From positions 40,622-104,621 of the forward strand of contig QKIY01000040.1 of NCBI GenBank assembly GCA_003250975.1: DNA of 64,000 bases, in the 5' to 3' direction. The DNA comes from Gammaproteobacteria bacterium. GTDB taxonomy: Bacteria > Pseudomonadota > Gammaproteobacteria > Eutrophobiales > Eutrophobiaceae. Below, in pieces: positions 29,212 to 37,610 of this stretch (its first letter is position 1; each line of letters begins with the position of its first letter). The position numbers and the translations under genes are program-made. The notes beneath the pieces are model-generated. The model saw nothing but the letters and a program-made list of their open reading frames with translations. It searched no databases and was not told the origin of the DNA.

Positions 29212-29789
29212 TCAACAGCCGCCTCCTCCGGTCCTCCCTTGAAGCTGTATCCCTCTCCCTGCTTTATGATATCCCCCGTATGCAAACGGTAGATTCCTGA
29301 TCGCCTGTCCTGATAGTAAAATTTTAAAGTCTGGTGAATTGTGGTGAAGGCAAGTTCATTCCATGGAACCTCTTTCTCCAGATAAAGCGCTACATCAGTA
29401 CTCTCCTCGCCGACAGAAAAATCCAAATCTAGCAATCTGGAACGGTACATCATATAGACCTGATTTACATGTGGCAGATTAAATACCGCGTACAGGCCCA
29501 GTATTTCAACACGGGCATTGGCCTCTTCCAGTGTTTCCCTGACAGCAGCCTCTACGCTGGTTTCGTGCAACTCCATGTAACCGGCGGGCAGGGTCCAGTA
29601 ACCGTGTCGCGGGGCAATGGCTCGTTTGCAGAGCAATATCCTGCCTTCGTGCTCCGGTATACATCCCGCAACGATCTTCGGGTTTTGGTAGTAAATGGTC
29701 TTGCAAACCGTGCACATATGCCTGAGACGGTTATCATCTTCAGGCTTTGCCAATTCAAGCTCAGCGCCACATTCACTGCAATACTTCAT
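29208..29789 (-). CDS. Nudix hydrolase with N-terminal zinc ribbon
   Basis: A 193-residue protein. An N-terminal zinc ribbon (YCSECG and HMCTVCKTIYYQNP, two CxxC pairs) leads into a Nudix domain with the Nudix box starting GYMELHETSVEAAVRETLEE. A zinc ribbon plus Nudix recalls NudC/NADH pyrophosphatase relatives and other zinc-ribbon Nudix proteins, but the NudC SQPWPFPxS motif is absent, so the substrate is open. ATG 29789 was chosen over the TTG three bases earlier. It follows tesA on the same strand after 11 bases. Confidence 0.88.
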   Translation of the reverse strand: MKYCSECGAELELAKPEDDNRLRHMCTVCKTIYYQNPKIVAGCIPEHEGRILLCKRAIAPRHGYWTLPAGYMELHETSVEAAVRETLEEANARVEILGLYAVFNLPHVNQVYMMYRSRLLDLDFSVGEESTDVALYLEKEVPWNELAFTTIHQTLKFYYQDRRSGIYRLHTGDIIKQGEGYSFKGGPEEAAVD

Positions 29790-29800
29790 CAATACTTCCG

Positions 29801-30406
29801 TTACAAGAGTGGTTCCAGTCCATACCAGACATTTTCCAGCATCTTTTCCTGTGCTTCTTCTAAAGGATGTATTCCATCCGCCTGCATCAGTAGGTGATCA
29901 CCGGCTATCCCGTCAAGGATAAACTTGCCCTGTTTAATATCCTTCTCCCTAGCCAGGTCATTATAAATCCTCGCGAACCTCTGATTATAGGCCTCCCCAT
30001 AATTTGGCGGCAGCTGCATGGGAATTAACAGAATCCTTGAACCTGTTGCCAGCAGGCGATCCAGAATAATGGATAAATTCGTGCGGATTTCCTCTAGCGA
30101 AAAACCACGCAGGCCATCATTTCCCCCTAGTTCCACCACAGTTATGTCCGGTCTAAGCTGTAAAAGAATATCATCAAGGCGAACCTTTACGCCCTGTGTG
30201 GTCTCACCACTAATGCTTTTGTTCACAACCTTGTAAGAGTGTCCCGTTTTTTCAAGGCGGTCTTCAAGCAAGGAAACCCAACCATCCCTGAGTGAGATAC
30301 CATAAGCTGCACTCAGACTGTCACCGAGAACAAGCAGTATTTTGTTATCCGCCAGGACGGGTAAACTGTAAACACATAAACAAACGAGAATAATTTTTTT
30401 CAACAT
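29801..30406 (-). CDS. tesA: Arylesterase / acyl-CoA thioesterase I (SGNH hydrolase)
   Basis: A 201-residue periplasmic SGNH hydrolase. A signal peptide (residues 1-19, ending PVLA) is followed by block I GDSLSAAYGI with the nucleophile S30, block III GGNDGLRG and the catalytic DGIHP near the C-terminus. It hydrolyses thioesters and esters. The gene diverges from ybbA as in E. coli; the two start codons overlap in the sequence CATG, so transcription of each begins inside the other gene. Confidence 0.93.
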   Translation of the reverse strand: MLKKIILVCLCVYSLPVLADNKILLVLGDSLSAAYGISLRDGWVSLLEDRLEKTGHSYKVVNKSISGETTQGVKVRLDDILLQLRPDITVVELGGNDGLRGFSLEEIRTNLSIILDRLLATGSRILLIPMQLPPNYGEAYNQRFARIYNDLAREKDIKQGKFILDGIAGDHLLMQADGIHPLEEAQEKMLENVWYGLEPLL

Positions 30407-31097
30407 GAATAATGCCTCTAACTACATTGTGCAGGTAGAGCAATTATCAAAGCAAGTCTCCATACCTGCAGGAAACCTGACTATATTGAAGAACATCAAT
30501 CTTGGTATTCACAGGGGAGAAAGCGTGGCTATCGTCGGTGTATCAGGCTCCGGCAAATCCACCTTGATTGGACTGCTGGCGGGGCTGGACGTTCCAAGCA
30601 GTGGCAGGATAATGCTCGATGACATTGAATTGGGTAAGCTTGATGAAGACGGGCGTGCCAGGCTGAGAAATCGAAGAGTGGGATTTGTCTTCCAGTCATT
30701 CCAGCTGTTACCCAGCCTGACTGCGCTGGAAAATGTCATGTTGCCACTGGAGTTGGCTGATGACGCTAATCCTGAGAACTCAGCTAGACACTACCTGGAG
30801 GACGTGGGTCTGGGTGACCGGATCAGCCATTACCCCAACCAGTTATCGGGCGGTGAACAACAACGGGTTGCCGTGGCACGCGCCTTTGCCGGCAAGCCCG
30901 CTATCCTGTTTGCCGACGAACCTACCGGTAACCTGGACGAAGCTACCGCGGGCAAGATTATAGAGTTGATTTTCAGACTGAATACGGAACATGGCACTAC
31001 CCTGTTGCTGGTAACGCATGATCACGAAATCGCCAAGCGTTGTGATCGAAGGCTGACACTGGCTGGTGGCGAACTGGTCTCTGATGAAACTGTTTAA
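30405..31097 (+). CDS. ybbA: ABC transporter ATP-binding protein YbbA
   Basis: A 230-residue ATPase of the LolD/MacB type. Walker A GVSGSGKST, signature LSGGEQQRVAVARA, Walker B ILFADEPTGNLD and the H-loop VTHDHEI are all present. It is translated with the downstream permease gene, which overlaps it by 14 bases. In E. coli ybbA-ybbP beside tesA is proposed to act on lipids or exported substrates; the substrate is unknown. Confidence 0.93.
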   Translation: MNNASNYIVQVEQLSKQVSIPAGNLTILKNINLGIHRGESVAIVGVSGSGKSTLIGLLAGLDVPSSGRIMLDDIELGKLDEDGRARLRNRRVGFVFQSFQLLPSLTALENVMLPLELADDANPENSARHYLEDVGLGDRISHYPNQLSGGEQQRVAVARAFAGKPAILFADEPTGNLDEATAGKIIELIFRLNTEHGTTLLLVTHDHEIAKRCDRRLTLAGGELVSDETV

Positions 31098-33570
31098 ATT
31101 ATCAATCCGTGCGCTCAAGCGTGACTGGCGCTCGGGTGAATTGCACCTAGTCATGCTGGCCGTGATAATCTCGGTGAGTGCAGTCACCACCGTCAGTTTT
31201 TTTACTGATCGGGTGAAACGGGCAACCGAGCTGGAATCCAATACCCTGCTGGCTGCGGACCTGATATTGGTATCGTCCTCCCCGATTAATACCAGAATTG
31301 AATCTTTGGCTGAAAAAAACGGACTTGCCATTACCCGGACAACCAGCTTTCGCAGTGTCGCCGTAGTAGGCGAACGCCTTGAATTAACGGAAGTAAAGGC
31401 CGTTGATCCAGAATACCCACTTTACGGTAAGCTTCGCACAGCAACTGAACTGTTTGGCAAGGAGGAGATGACCAACCAGGTCCCTGCGACCGGTGAAGCC
31501 TGGCTGGATAGTCGCCTGTTCCAGTTACTGGACATCGATATCGGTGATTCGATCAACCTTGGTAACCTGCAACTTATTGTCACCCGGGTATTGACCCACG
31601 AACCGGATCGCGGAGGGGACATGTTCAACATCGCCCCACGGGTTCTGATCAATCGTGCAGACCTGGCTGGGTCCGGGCTCTTGCTGCCCGGCAGCCGGGC
31701 AAAATACAGGCTACTGATCGGTGGTTCCGATGAATCCGTATCATCATTTCGGGAAGCACTGGGTAATACTGATGCCGATAATATTGAAGTCCAGGGGATC
31801 CGTGACGCCCGTCCAGAGCTTAAAACTGCATTGAACCGTGCCGAGCAATTCCTGGGGCTGGCTGCGCTCAGTAGTATCGCGTTGGCCGGCCTTGCTATCG
31901 CTTTGTGCGCACAACGCTTTGCCAGACGGCATTTCGATCATTGTGCAATCATGCGCTGCCTGGGCATGCAGCGAATTACAGTCTTCAGGTTTTATCTCTA
32001 CCAGTTGTTCGCCATGGCATTACTGGGCAGCTTGCTGGGATGCCTCATTGGTTACATTATGCAGTCGGGGCTGGCCAGTCTGCTCTCCGGCCTCAGCCAG
32101 GTGCCGTTTCCATCCGCCGGTTTCCTGCCGGTATTCCAGGGGCTGTTTGCTGGGATTATTACTGTCCTGGGCTTTGCCTTGCCGCCGTTGTTACGCCTCA
32201 ATAGGGTTTCACCCTTACGGGTTTTACGGCGTGACCTGACGCCTCTGCCGGTTAGTTTGAAAACCGCGTACGTGTTTCCGGTGCTGGCACTGGCTCTATT
32301 AAGTCCCTGGCAGACGGGTCAGTTTGTCCTGACCTTTTATACCCTGCTGGGACTGGCATTTGCATTAATCCTGCTGTCGCTGGGTGCGCGACTGTTTCTT
32401 TATGCTTCGAACCATGTGCGGCCTTGGATGGGTGCCGTGTACCGTTACGGTCTTGCCAATATTCAACGCCGGGCAGTTCAGAGTAGCGCCCAGATTGTTG
32501 CCATAGGACTGGGGATCACCGTGATGTTATTACTCACATTAATCAGAACGGATTTGCTTGATAACTGGCAGGAACGTTTGCCGGAAGGAACACCCAATTA
32601 TTTTCTGATCAACATACAGTCCAATGAAATCAATTCAGTCAGCCAGTTTGTAAAATCTAACCTGAACACTGATGCCGTCTTTTACCCGATGATACGTGGA
32701 CGCCTAGTAAAGATTAATGATCAGGATGTGATACCGGATGATTATGCCGAACCCAAGGCCCAAAGATTGTCTGCTCGTGAATTCAACCTGTCATGGTCTG
32801 ATACCTTACCGCCTGATAATGAGATCATCGCGGGTGAATGGTGGACGGATGCAAAAAATGACAATGTCTTTTCGGTGGAAGAAGGTATCGCCGAAACGCT
32901 GGGTATCCGTATGAATGACATACTCACCTACCGCGTGGCAGGAAATGATATTACTGGCAAGGTTGTTAATATGCGTAAATTGGAGTGGGATTCATTTAAT
33001 GTGAATTTTTTTGTGATTGCCAGCCCTGAAACACTGAAAGATGCACCAACCACCTATATCACCAGTTTTTATTTACCGGGCGATAAGCGATATTTGCTCG
33101 CCGATCTGGTCCGTTCGTTTCCCAGTACCACCGTCATCGATGTCGATGCTGTCCTGACCCAGGTCAGACGAATAATGTATCAGGTCATCGATACGATTGA
33201 ATACGTCTTCGCCTTTACCCTGTTATCAGGCATCGTTGTGCTTTTGGCTGCGCTGAAAGGGGTGCAGGATGAAAGGATACGGGAATCGGCCTTGCTGTTT
33301 GCACTCGGCGCCAGACATCGCCAGGTGAGGATGAGTCTGCTGGCAGAATTTTCCTATATCGGGGTTATTGCCGGCATGCTGGCAGCATTTGCAGCTAGTA
33401 TATCGGAGTGGCTGCTTGGAAGGTTTGTCCTTGATATGGAAACCAGTCTTAGTCTGCATGTCTGGCTCATCGCACCACTTATCTGTGCCATAATTGTTGT
33501 AATTACAGGAATGTTATATACCCGAGGCGTATTTGCGACACCGCCCCTGTTGACACTCAGACAGGAATGA
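31084..33570 (+). CDS. ybbP: FtsX-like ABC permease YbbP
   Basis: An 828-residue permease of the YbbP/FtsX-MacB superfamily. An N-terminal membrane helix, a large periplasmic domain (about residues 45-250), a cluster of helices with FtsX domain (about 250-480), a second periplasmic domain and a last group of helices (about 705-825) are visible, so two FtsX units are fused as in E. coli YbbP. ATG 31084, overlapping ybbA, was chosen over 31066. Only one base separates it from the next gene. Confidence 0.92.
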   Translation: MKLFKLSIRALKRDWRSGELHLVMLAVIISVSAVTTVSFFTDRVKRATELESNTLLAADLILVSSSPINTRIESLAEKNGLAITRTTSFRSVAVVGERLELTEVKAVDPEYPLYGKLRTATELFGKEEMTNQVPATGEAWLDSRLFQLLDIDIGDSINLGNLQLIVTRVLTHEPDRGGDMFNIAPRVLINRADLAGSGLLLPGSRAKYRLLIGGSDESVSSFREALGNTDADNIEVQGIRDARPELKTALNRAEQFLGLAALSSIALAGLAIALCAQRFARRHFDHCAIMRCLGMQRITVFRFYLYQLFAMALLGSLLGCLIGYIMQSGLASLLSGLSQVPFPSAGFLPVFQGLFAGIITVLGFALPPLLRLNRVSPLRVLRRDLTPLPVSLKTAYVFPVLALALLSPWQTGQFVLTFYTLLGLAFALILLSLGARLFLYASNHVRPWMGAVYRYGLANIQRRAVQSSAQIVAIGLGITVMLLLTLIRTDLLDNWQERLPEGTPNYFLINIQSNEINSVSQFVKSNLNTDAVFYPMIRGRLVKINDQDVIPDDYAEPKAQRLSAREFNLSWSDTLPPDNEIIAGEWWTDAKNDNVFSVEEGIAETLGIRMNDILTYRVAGNDITGKVVNMRKLEWDSFNVNFFVIASPETLKDAPTTYITSFYLPGDKRYLLADLVRSFPSTTVIDVDAVLTQVRRIMYQVIDTIEYVFAFTLLSGIVVLLAALKGVQDERIRESALLFALGARHRQVRMSLLAEFSYIGVIAGMLAAFAASISEWLLGRFVLDMETSLSLHVWLIAPLICAIIVVITGMLYTRGVFATPPLLTLRQE

Positions 33571-33571
33571 T

Positions 33572-33865
33572 ATGACCGAGATCTATTTTGATGAATTCAG
33601 ACTGATCGTGATCGAACATATCAGGGCCATCGAGGAGGGTGAACCGCAAATCTATTCCATGGAATGGTTCCTGCTTAAATATCTGAGACGAATAGAAAGA
33701 AACGCGCGTACACCCACCACGCATGGGGCCATGGAGAACAGCATGAGAGCACTCATCAGATTTTACGTAGATATGATTGATGAATATTCCCCTCTTGGGG
33801 AGCGTTGCAGGTATATATATGAACAATACCGCAGGGTATTGCGCGAATCGCAAGCAAGGAAATAA
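33572..33865 (+). CDS. Uncharacterised 97-residue protein
   Basis: A small cytosolic protein rich in Arg, Glu, Tyr and Ile that I do not recognise. It looks helical, with no membrane segment, signal or cysteine cluster (one Cys in GERCRYIYEQYRR). It begins one base after the ybbP stop, so it is probably translationally coupled to it, and is followed after 20 bases by the decapeptide-repeat gene. Transcription with ybbAP suggests a link to that transporter, without proof. Confidence 0.72.
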   Translation: MTEIYFDEFRLIVIEHIRAIEEGEPQIYSMEWFLLKYLRRIERNARTPTTHGAMENSMRALIRFYVDMIDEYSPLGERCRYIYEQYRRVLRESQARK

Positions 33866-33885
33866 ACGGGTATTAGAGAAAAGCC

Positions 33886-34422
33886 ATGGCAAAAGAATAC
33901 GACCTGTTACAAAGTAAGATTGATGCCCTTGAAAAGGAAATTAATACTTTAAAACAGGGGAACCGACGTTACTGCATACGCAAGCGTTCAACGAAGTACC
34001 TCTTGGGTCTGCCATTGTATGACATCGCCTTAGGACCCGATTTCGAGAGGAACGAGAGCCGGGGTCATGCTCGCGGGATCATCGCCATTGGGGATATCGC
34101 AACCGGTATATTCGCTTTGGGGGGCATTGCCCGTGGACTGTTTGCAATCGGTGGCCTGGCCCTTGGCGCTATTTCCCTCGGCGGATGTGCAATAGGACTG
34201 CTCGTAGGCATTGGAGGGCTTGCAATCGGCGCTATTGCAGTGGGAGGTGCAGCAATTGGTCTCATCGCGATAGGCGGTGGTGCATTTGGCTACTACGCCT
34301 GTGGCGGCGGGGCATTCGGAAAATATGTTATCAGCGGCGTGGAGCAGGACCCCGAGGCGATCCGCTTTTTCAGCCAATGGATTTCGGTAATGAAGGAATT
34401 TATACAGCCACAAGGTGGGTAA
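33886..34422 (+). CDS. Glycine-rich decapeptide-repeat protein
   Basis: A 178-residue protein in three parts: a charged N-terminal coiled coil (residues 5-25); a segment GLPLYDIALGPD (41-52); and nine tandem repeats of about ten residues (61-150) of the form xAxG-hydrophobic-x-A-hydrophobic-GG, such as IARGLFAIGG and LAIGAIAVGG, one of them 11 long. A 28-residue non-repetitive tail follows. I recall similar proteins in distant bacteria, with the GLPLxxIAxG lead-in, but no known function. The regularity suggests a beta-solenoid or a membrane-inserted glycine zipper. Confidence 0.78.
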   Translation: MAKEYDLLQSKIDALEKEINTLKQGNRRYCIRKRSTKYLLGLPLYDIALGPDFERNESRGHARGIIAIGDIATGIFALGGIARGLFAIGGLALGAISLGGCAIGLLVGIGGLAIGAIAVGGAAIGLIAIGGGAFGYYACGGGAFGKYVISGVEQDPEAIRFFSQWISVMKEFIQPQGG

Positions 34423-34460
34423 AACGGAATTTTTTGGTGACGCGATTTTTTAGAATTTCC

Positions 34461-34823
34461 CTAATCAATTCTGGTATCACCGGCTTTCGTCCATGGCGGA
34501 CTTACAATCGCAATAAACTGTATTTCCGTTTTACCGTCATTCTCCAGCCACTGTACTGAGCCTGGCGGAATTAAAATAACATCACCCTGGCTAACTTTAC
34601 GTGCGTCTTCGTCGATATGCATGCGCCCTGTGCCTGAGAGGATGTAGTATACCTCGGCCTGCTCAAGCCTGTGCCTGTAAGTACTCTTTTTAATCTCAAC
34701 CCTTGCCACGGCTATGGAGTAAGGCAGTTCAACCGGGTCTTTTCCCGGATGCAACAACTCCTGCAACCGACAACCATCATTTGCGATGATTTCCTTACAT
34801 TCACTTAAATTTTTTACAAACAC
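34461..34823 (-). CDS. Cupin domain-containing protein
   Basis: A 120-residue single cupin barrel. Motif 1 is YRHRLEQAEVYYILSGTGRM and motif 2 is GDVILIPPGSVQWLEN; the usual first His pair is present as HRLEQAE while the motif 2 His is replaced by Q, so metal binding may be altered. I chose GTG 34823, preceded by GGGAG, because the longer ATG frames run into hemH. It diverges from hemH across 27 bases. Function unknown; these proteins often act as small-molecule epimerases or isomerases. Confidence 0.74.
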   Translation of the reverse strand: MFVKNLSECKEIIANDGCRLQELLHPGKDPVELPYSIAVARVEIKKSTYRHRLEQAEVYYILSGTGRMHIDEDARKVSQGDVILIPPGSVQWLENDGKTEIQFIAIVSPPWTKAGDTRID

Positions 34824-34850
34824 CTCTTTCTCCCATGTAAAATAACTCCC

Positions 34851-35975
34851 ATGACAAATTATATCGGCAAACCTGATTATCAACATGACAGTAGGCCTTG
34901 TCTCGGTGTATTGCTGACTAATCTCGGGACACCTGATGCGCCGACCACGCAAGCAGTAAGAAAATACCTTGCTGAGTTTCTTTCAGATCCTCGCGTGATT
35001 GAGGTGCCGAGACCACTCTGGTGGCTGATCTTGCATGGCATCATCCTGCGCCTGCGGCCCCGGCGCTCAGCACATGGCTATCGCAAGGTATGGACTGATG
35101 AAGGCGCACCCCTGTTATCATGGACCAACAAACAGGCCATGGCGATTCTGAATGAACTTGCCTTGCGCCTGCCTGGTCCGGTAAAAATTGAACCCGCCAT
35201 GCGGTACGGTAATCCGTCCATCAGGTCTGGGCTTGAAAGACTGCGCGATGCAGGCGCAGAACGTATCTTGGTACTGCCTCTCTATCCGCAGTATTCAGCT
35301 ACCACGACAGCCTCAACCTTTGATGCAATCACCAGAGTATTGAAAACCTGGCGCTGGTTACCAGAGCTACGCATGGTTACCCACTATCATGACAATGAAA
35401 ACTACATACTGGCGCTCACAGAAAGCATCAGAGATTACTGGCAGATAAATGGTCAGGCTGAAAAACTGCTGTTTTCCTTTCACGGGATCCCAGAACATTA
35501 CTTTGCTGCGGGGGACCCTTATCATTGCGAGTGTCACAAGACCGCGCGACTGGTAGCCGAGGCATTGCAGCTGAAACCTGAACAATGGATGGTGTGTTTC
35601 CAGTCTCGCTTCGGTCCTCGCGCTTGGCTGAAACCCTATACAGATGAAGTCCTGAAACAGCTTCCCCATGAAGGTATCAAACATGTCAATATACTCTGTC
35701 CCGGCTTCCCTGCAGATTGCCTCGAGACGTTGGAAGAGATTGATATTCGTTATCGCGAATTATTCCTAGAAAGCGGCGGTGAAAAGTTTGACTATATCCC
35801 CGCGCTTAATGATCAACCACGCCATATTGAAGCATTGACAAAACTTATCATTCAACACTGTCAGGGCTGGCCCGAGGCCTCACCGGAGTGGGAGCTTGCT
35901 GATTACGAGGCGAAAATTAAAAGACGCGAAAAATTGTACAATCACCTGAAGCAGGACAATAGCAACAAGAATTAA
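34851..35975 (+). CDS. hemH: Ferrochelatase
   Basis: A 374-residue ferrochelatase that inserts ferrous iron into protoporphyrin IX. The LLTNLGTPDAP opening, the FSFHGIPEHYF motif with the catalytic histidine, the CHKTARLVAEAL region, FQSRFGPRAWLKPYTDE and the NILCPGFPADCLETLEEI motif with the metal-site glutamate are all present. It is a little longer than usual at the C-terminus, ending in a charged helix. The start codon lacks a clear Shine-Dalgarno. Confidence 0.97.
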   Translation: MTNYIGKPDYQHDSRPCLGVLLTNLGTPDAPTTQAVRKYLAEFLSDPRVIEVPRPLWWLILHGIILRLRPRRSAHGYRKVWTDEGAPLLSWTNKQAMAILNELALRLPGPVKIEPAMRYGNPSIRSGLERLRDAGAERILVLPLYPQYSATTTASTFDAITRVLKTWRWLPELRMVTHYHDNENYILALTESIRDYWQINGQAEKLLFSFHGIPEHYFAAGDPYHCECHKTARLVAEALQLKPEQWMVCFQSRFGPRAWLKPYTDEVLKQLPHEGIKHVNILCPGFPADCLETLEEIDIRYRELFLESGGEKFDYIPALNDQPRHIEALTKLIIQHCQGWPEASPEWELADYEAKIKRREKLYNHLKQDNSNKN

Positions 35976-36002
35976 CTGTGTCTCCCGGCTGACATCTGCA
36001 GC

Positions 36003-36292
36003 TTAGTTATCCGACACCTCCACGCCTCGCCAGAATGCGATATAATCACTGATCTGCTGCGTCGCTTCACTTAGCGAGGGATAATACCTGGCCGCATCCC
36101 TGTTTAGCTCTCCGTTGACTTCCACATGACAATAACTGGCCTGTCCTTTCCAGAAAAAGATGGATGCGTGTTCCTATCCCATAAATATTCTCTCTTTACG
36201 GATTCTGGAGGAAAATAATAATTTCCATCTACACGAATGCAGTCATTACTTTCGGCCAGCATCACCCCTTTCAATCTTGCGACTGTCATCAT
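36003..36292 (-). pseudogene. DUF427 family gene disrupted by a frameshift
   Basis: The first frame reads MTVARLKGVMLAESN, then NYYFPPESVKREYLWDRNTH, and stops early. A second frame of the same strand picks up the family sequence from FFWKGQASYCHVEVNGELNR, through DAARYYPSLSEATQQISDYI, to AFWRGVEVSDN and a stop at 36003. Together they give a complete DUF427 protein of about 95 residues. The switch lies near the T5 run at 36154-36158 and needs a -1 shift, that is one extra base or two missing ones. It is either a recent pseudogene or a sequencing error in the run. It overlaps yjbQ by one base (TAATG), as an intact operon gene would. Confidence 0.85.
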
Positions 36293-36708
36293 TATTCCCC
36301 GTAAAATGTCAGAAAGATATGCCGCTGCTGTCCCCGATAGCGGTGTTCATACAGGTAGATTCCTTGCCATGTTCCCAGTGCCAGACGGGCATTGGTTACC
36401 GGAATGGTCAGGCTGGTTTCTGTCAGGATCGTCCTGATATGTGCCGGCATGTCATCATCACCCTCCATATCATGCTTGAATGCAGGGTCACCATCCCTGA
36501 CCAGACCGGAAAAAAAGGATTCAAGGTCTGTGCGTACCGACCTGTCGGCATTCTCACAGATAATCAAGGATGCGCTGGTATGCCTGATGAAAATATTGCA
36601 CAGGCCGCTGCGGATGCCGGACTGTTCCAGCTGCTGTTCCACCATGGCCGTGATCTCCACGGTAGTACGTCCTTCAGTATTAATATTCAGGGTATTTTGA
36701 TAAATCAT
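36292..36708 (-). CDS. YjbQ family (UPF0047) protein
   Basis: A 138-residue YjbQ/UPF0047 protein. The family motifs are seen: IFIRHTSASLIICENAD in the centre, the HDMEGDDDMPAHIRTIL stretch and LGTWQGIYLYEHR near the end, which carry the conserved His and Asp residues. E. coli YjbQ shows weak thiamine phosphate synthase activity; the real role is unclear. It overlaps the DUF1499 gene by four bases and the DUF427 gene by one, so all belong to one minus-strand operon. Confidence 0.92.
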   Translation of the reverse strand: MIYQNTLNINTEGRTTVEITAMVEQQLEQSGIRSGLCNIFIRHTSASLIICENADRSVRTDLESFFSGLVRDGDPAFKHDMEGDDDMPAHIRTILTETSLTIPVTNARLALGTWQGIYLYEHRYRGQQRHIFLTFYGE

Positions 36709-37187
36709 TGCACTTGATGCTCAAGGGCATGGTAAAAATCCAGGATATGCCTTGAGTTTGTGCCTAGGTCGCCACGTCCCTTGCGTGAAGATGACTGCAA
36801 GTGGACAGTATTACGCGATCCCTCATCAGGCTCGATGCGGATCATCACATCATCCACGAAAGACCAGAGAGGTGTTGTTACGAGGGCATGGATTTCCCGT
36901 CGGTTGCTGTCCTGCGATGCAACCTCCCAGCCAAGTGATTTAATTGCATTGATGCTTGCCTCATAGAGTGATTCGGCATTATCAGGGTAAGCACGAACCT
37001 GCATTTCCGGCAGTAGTGGATCAGCGGATGTCACGGCAATATTGGTTGTCAGATAAATTCTAAGCCGTTCCATTAGCCCTGGCGGGCTTGTAAGCGGCAG
37101 GTTATTCTGAAATATCGCGATACCGAGCATCAGTAATCCTGCCAGGAAAAAAACCAATACTACTAACATGATCTTTATTGCCATCAT
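36705..37187 (-). CDS. DUF1499 domain-containing membrane-anchored protein
   Basis: A 160-residue protein with an N-terminal membrane helix (about residues 5-25) and a DUF1499 domain (about residues 60-157) with the family's SLGWEVAS, FVDDVMIRIEP and SSSRKGRGDLGTNSRHI motifs. Two adjacent ATGs could serve as start. It lies 13 bases after the CULT gene and overlaps yjbQ. The role of DUF1499 is unknown. Confidence 0.86.
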   Translation of the reverse strand: MMAIKIMLVVLVFFLAGLLMLGIAIFQNNLPLTSPPGLMERLRIYLTTNIAVTSADPLLPEMQVRAYPDNAESLYEASINAIKSLGWEVASQDSNRREIHALVTTPLWSFVDDVMIRIEPDEGSRNTVHLQSSSRKGRGDLGTNSRHILDFYHALEHQVQ

Positions 37188-37200
37188 ATCTTGACTGAAC

Positions 37201-37596
37201 TCAATCCCTTACCAGCTTATTCTGAATCAACGCAAAAAATTTCCCGCCGTTACTGAACAGCCATCCCATATGTTCCTTACAACCGGAACAAATCGCAATC
37301 TGCCAGCTGTGACTGGCAAACCAGGTATGATCAAAAGACACGCTACCCACCGCTTGGCATCCCGGGGCCTGATGATAACAGCCAAAGGTATATTTATAAC
37401 CAGCAGGATTCACACACGTATGAACATGCTGGCCGTTTATGACAACGGAATCCGATTCATGCGTGATTAATTGTCCGCATTGCAAACATAACAACCGTCT
37501 TTCGTCCATTAAGACCCTGCTTTTTTTGGCATGCAGATCCTCATCTTCGAGATATCCCGTACTGATATCAAAAAAGCAGAGAACCGAGGCAGTCAT
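37201..37596 (-). CDS. Cereblon-type CULT domain protein
   Basis: A 131-residue protein. It carries zinc cysteines C37 and C40 (CLQCG) and C103 and C106 (CSGC), and the segment VNPAGYKY (residues 62-69). The three tryptophans W92, W98 and W112 and then F114 are spaced like the thalidomide-binding cage W380, W386, W400 and F402 of human cereblon; H90, two residues before W92, matches H378. This is the architecture of single-domain bacterial CULT proteins such as the Magnetospirillum one. The start may instead be ATG 37509, giving 102 residues with a better AGGG site. It follows a TauE gene by 14 bases. The natural ligand of bacterial CULT proteins is not known. Confidence 0.88.
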   Translation of the reverse strand: MTASVLCFFDISTGYLEDEDLHAKKSRVLMDERRLLCLQCGQLITHESDSVVINGQHVHTCVNPAGYKYTFGCYHQAPGCQAVGSVSFDHTWFASHSWQIAICSGCKEHMGWLFSNGGKFFALIQNKLVRD

Positions 37597-37610
37597 CTTG
37601 CAGATTGAAA

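Noticed and set aside
34030-34413. Long minus-strand open frame opposite the decapeptide-repeat gene
   Set aside because: Repetitive GGx/GCx codons open the reverse frame by composition; it shows no protein-like features or ribosome binding site.
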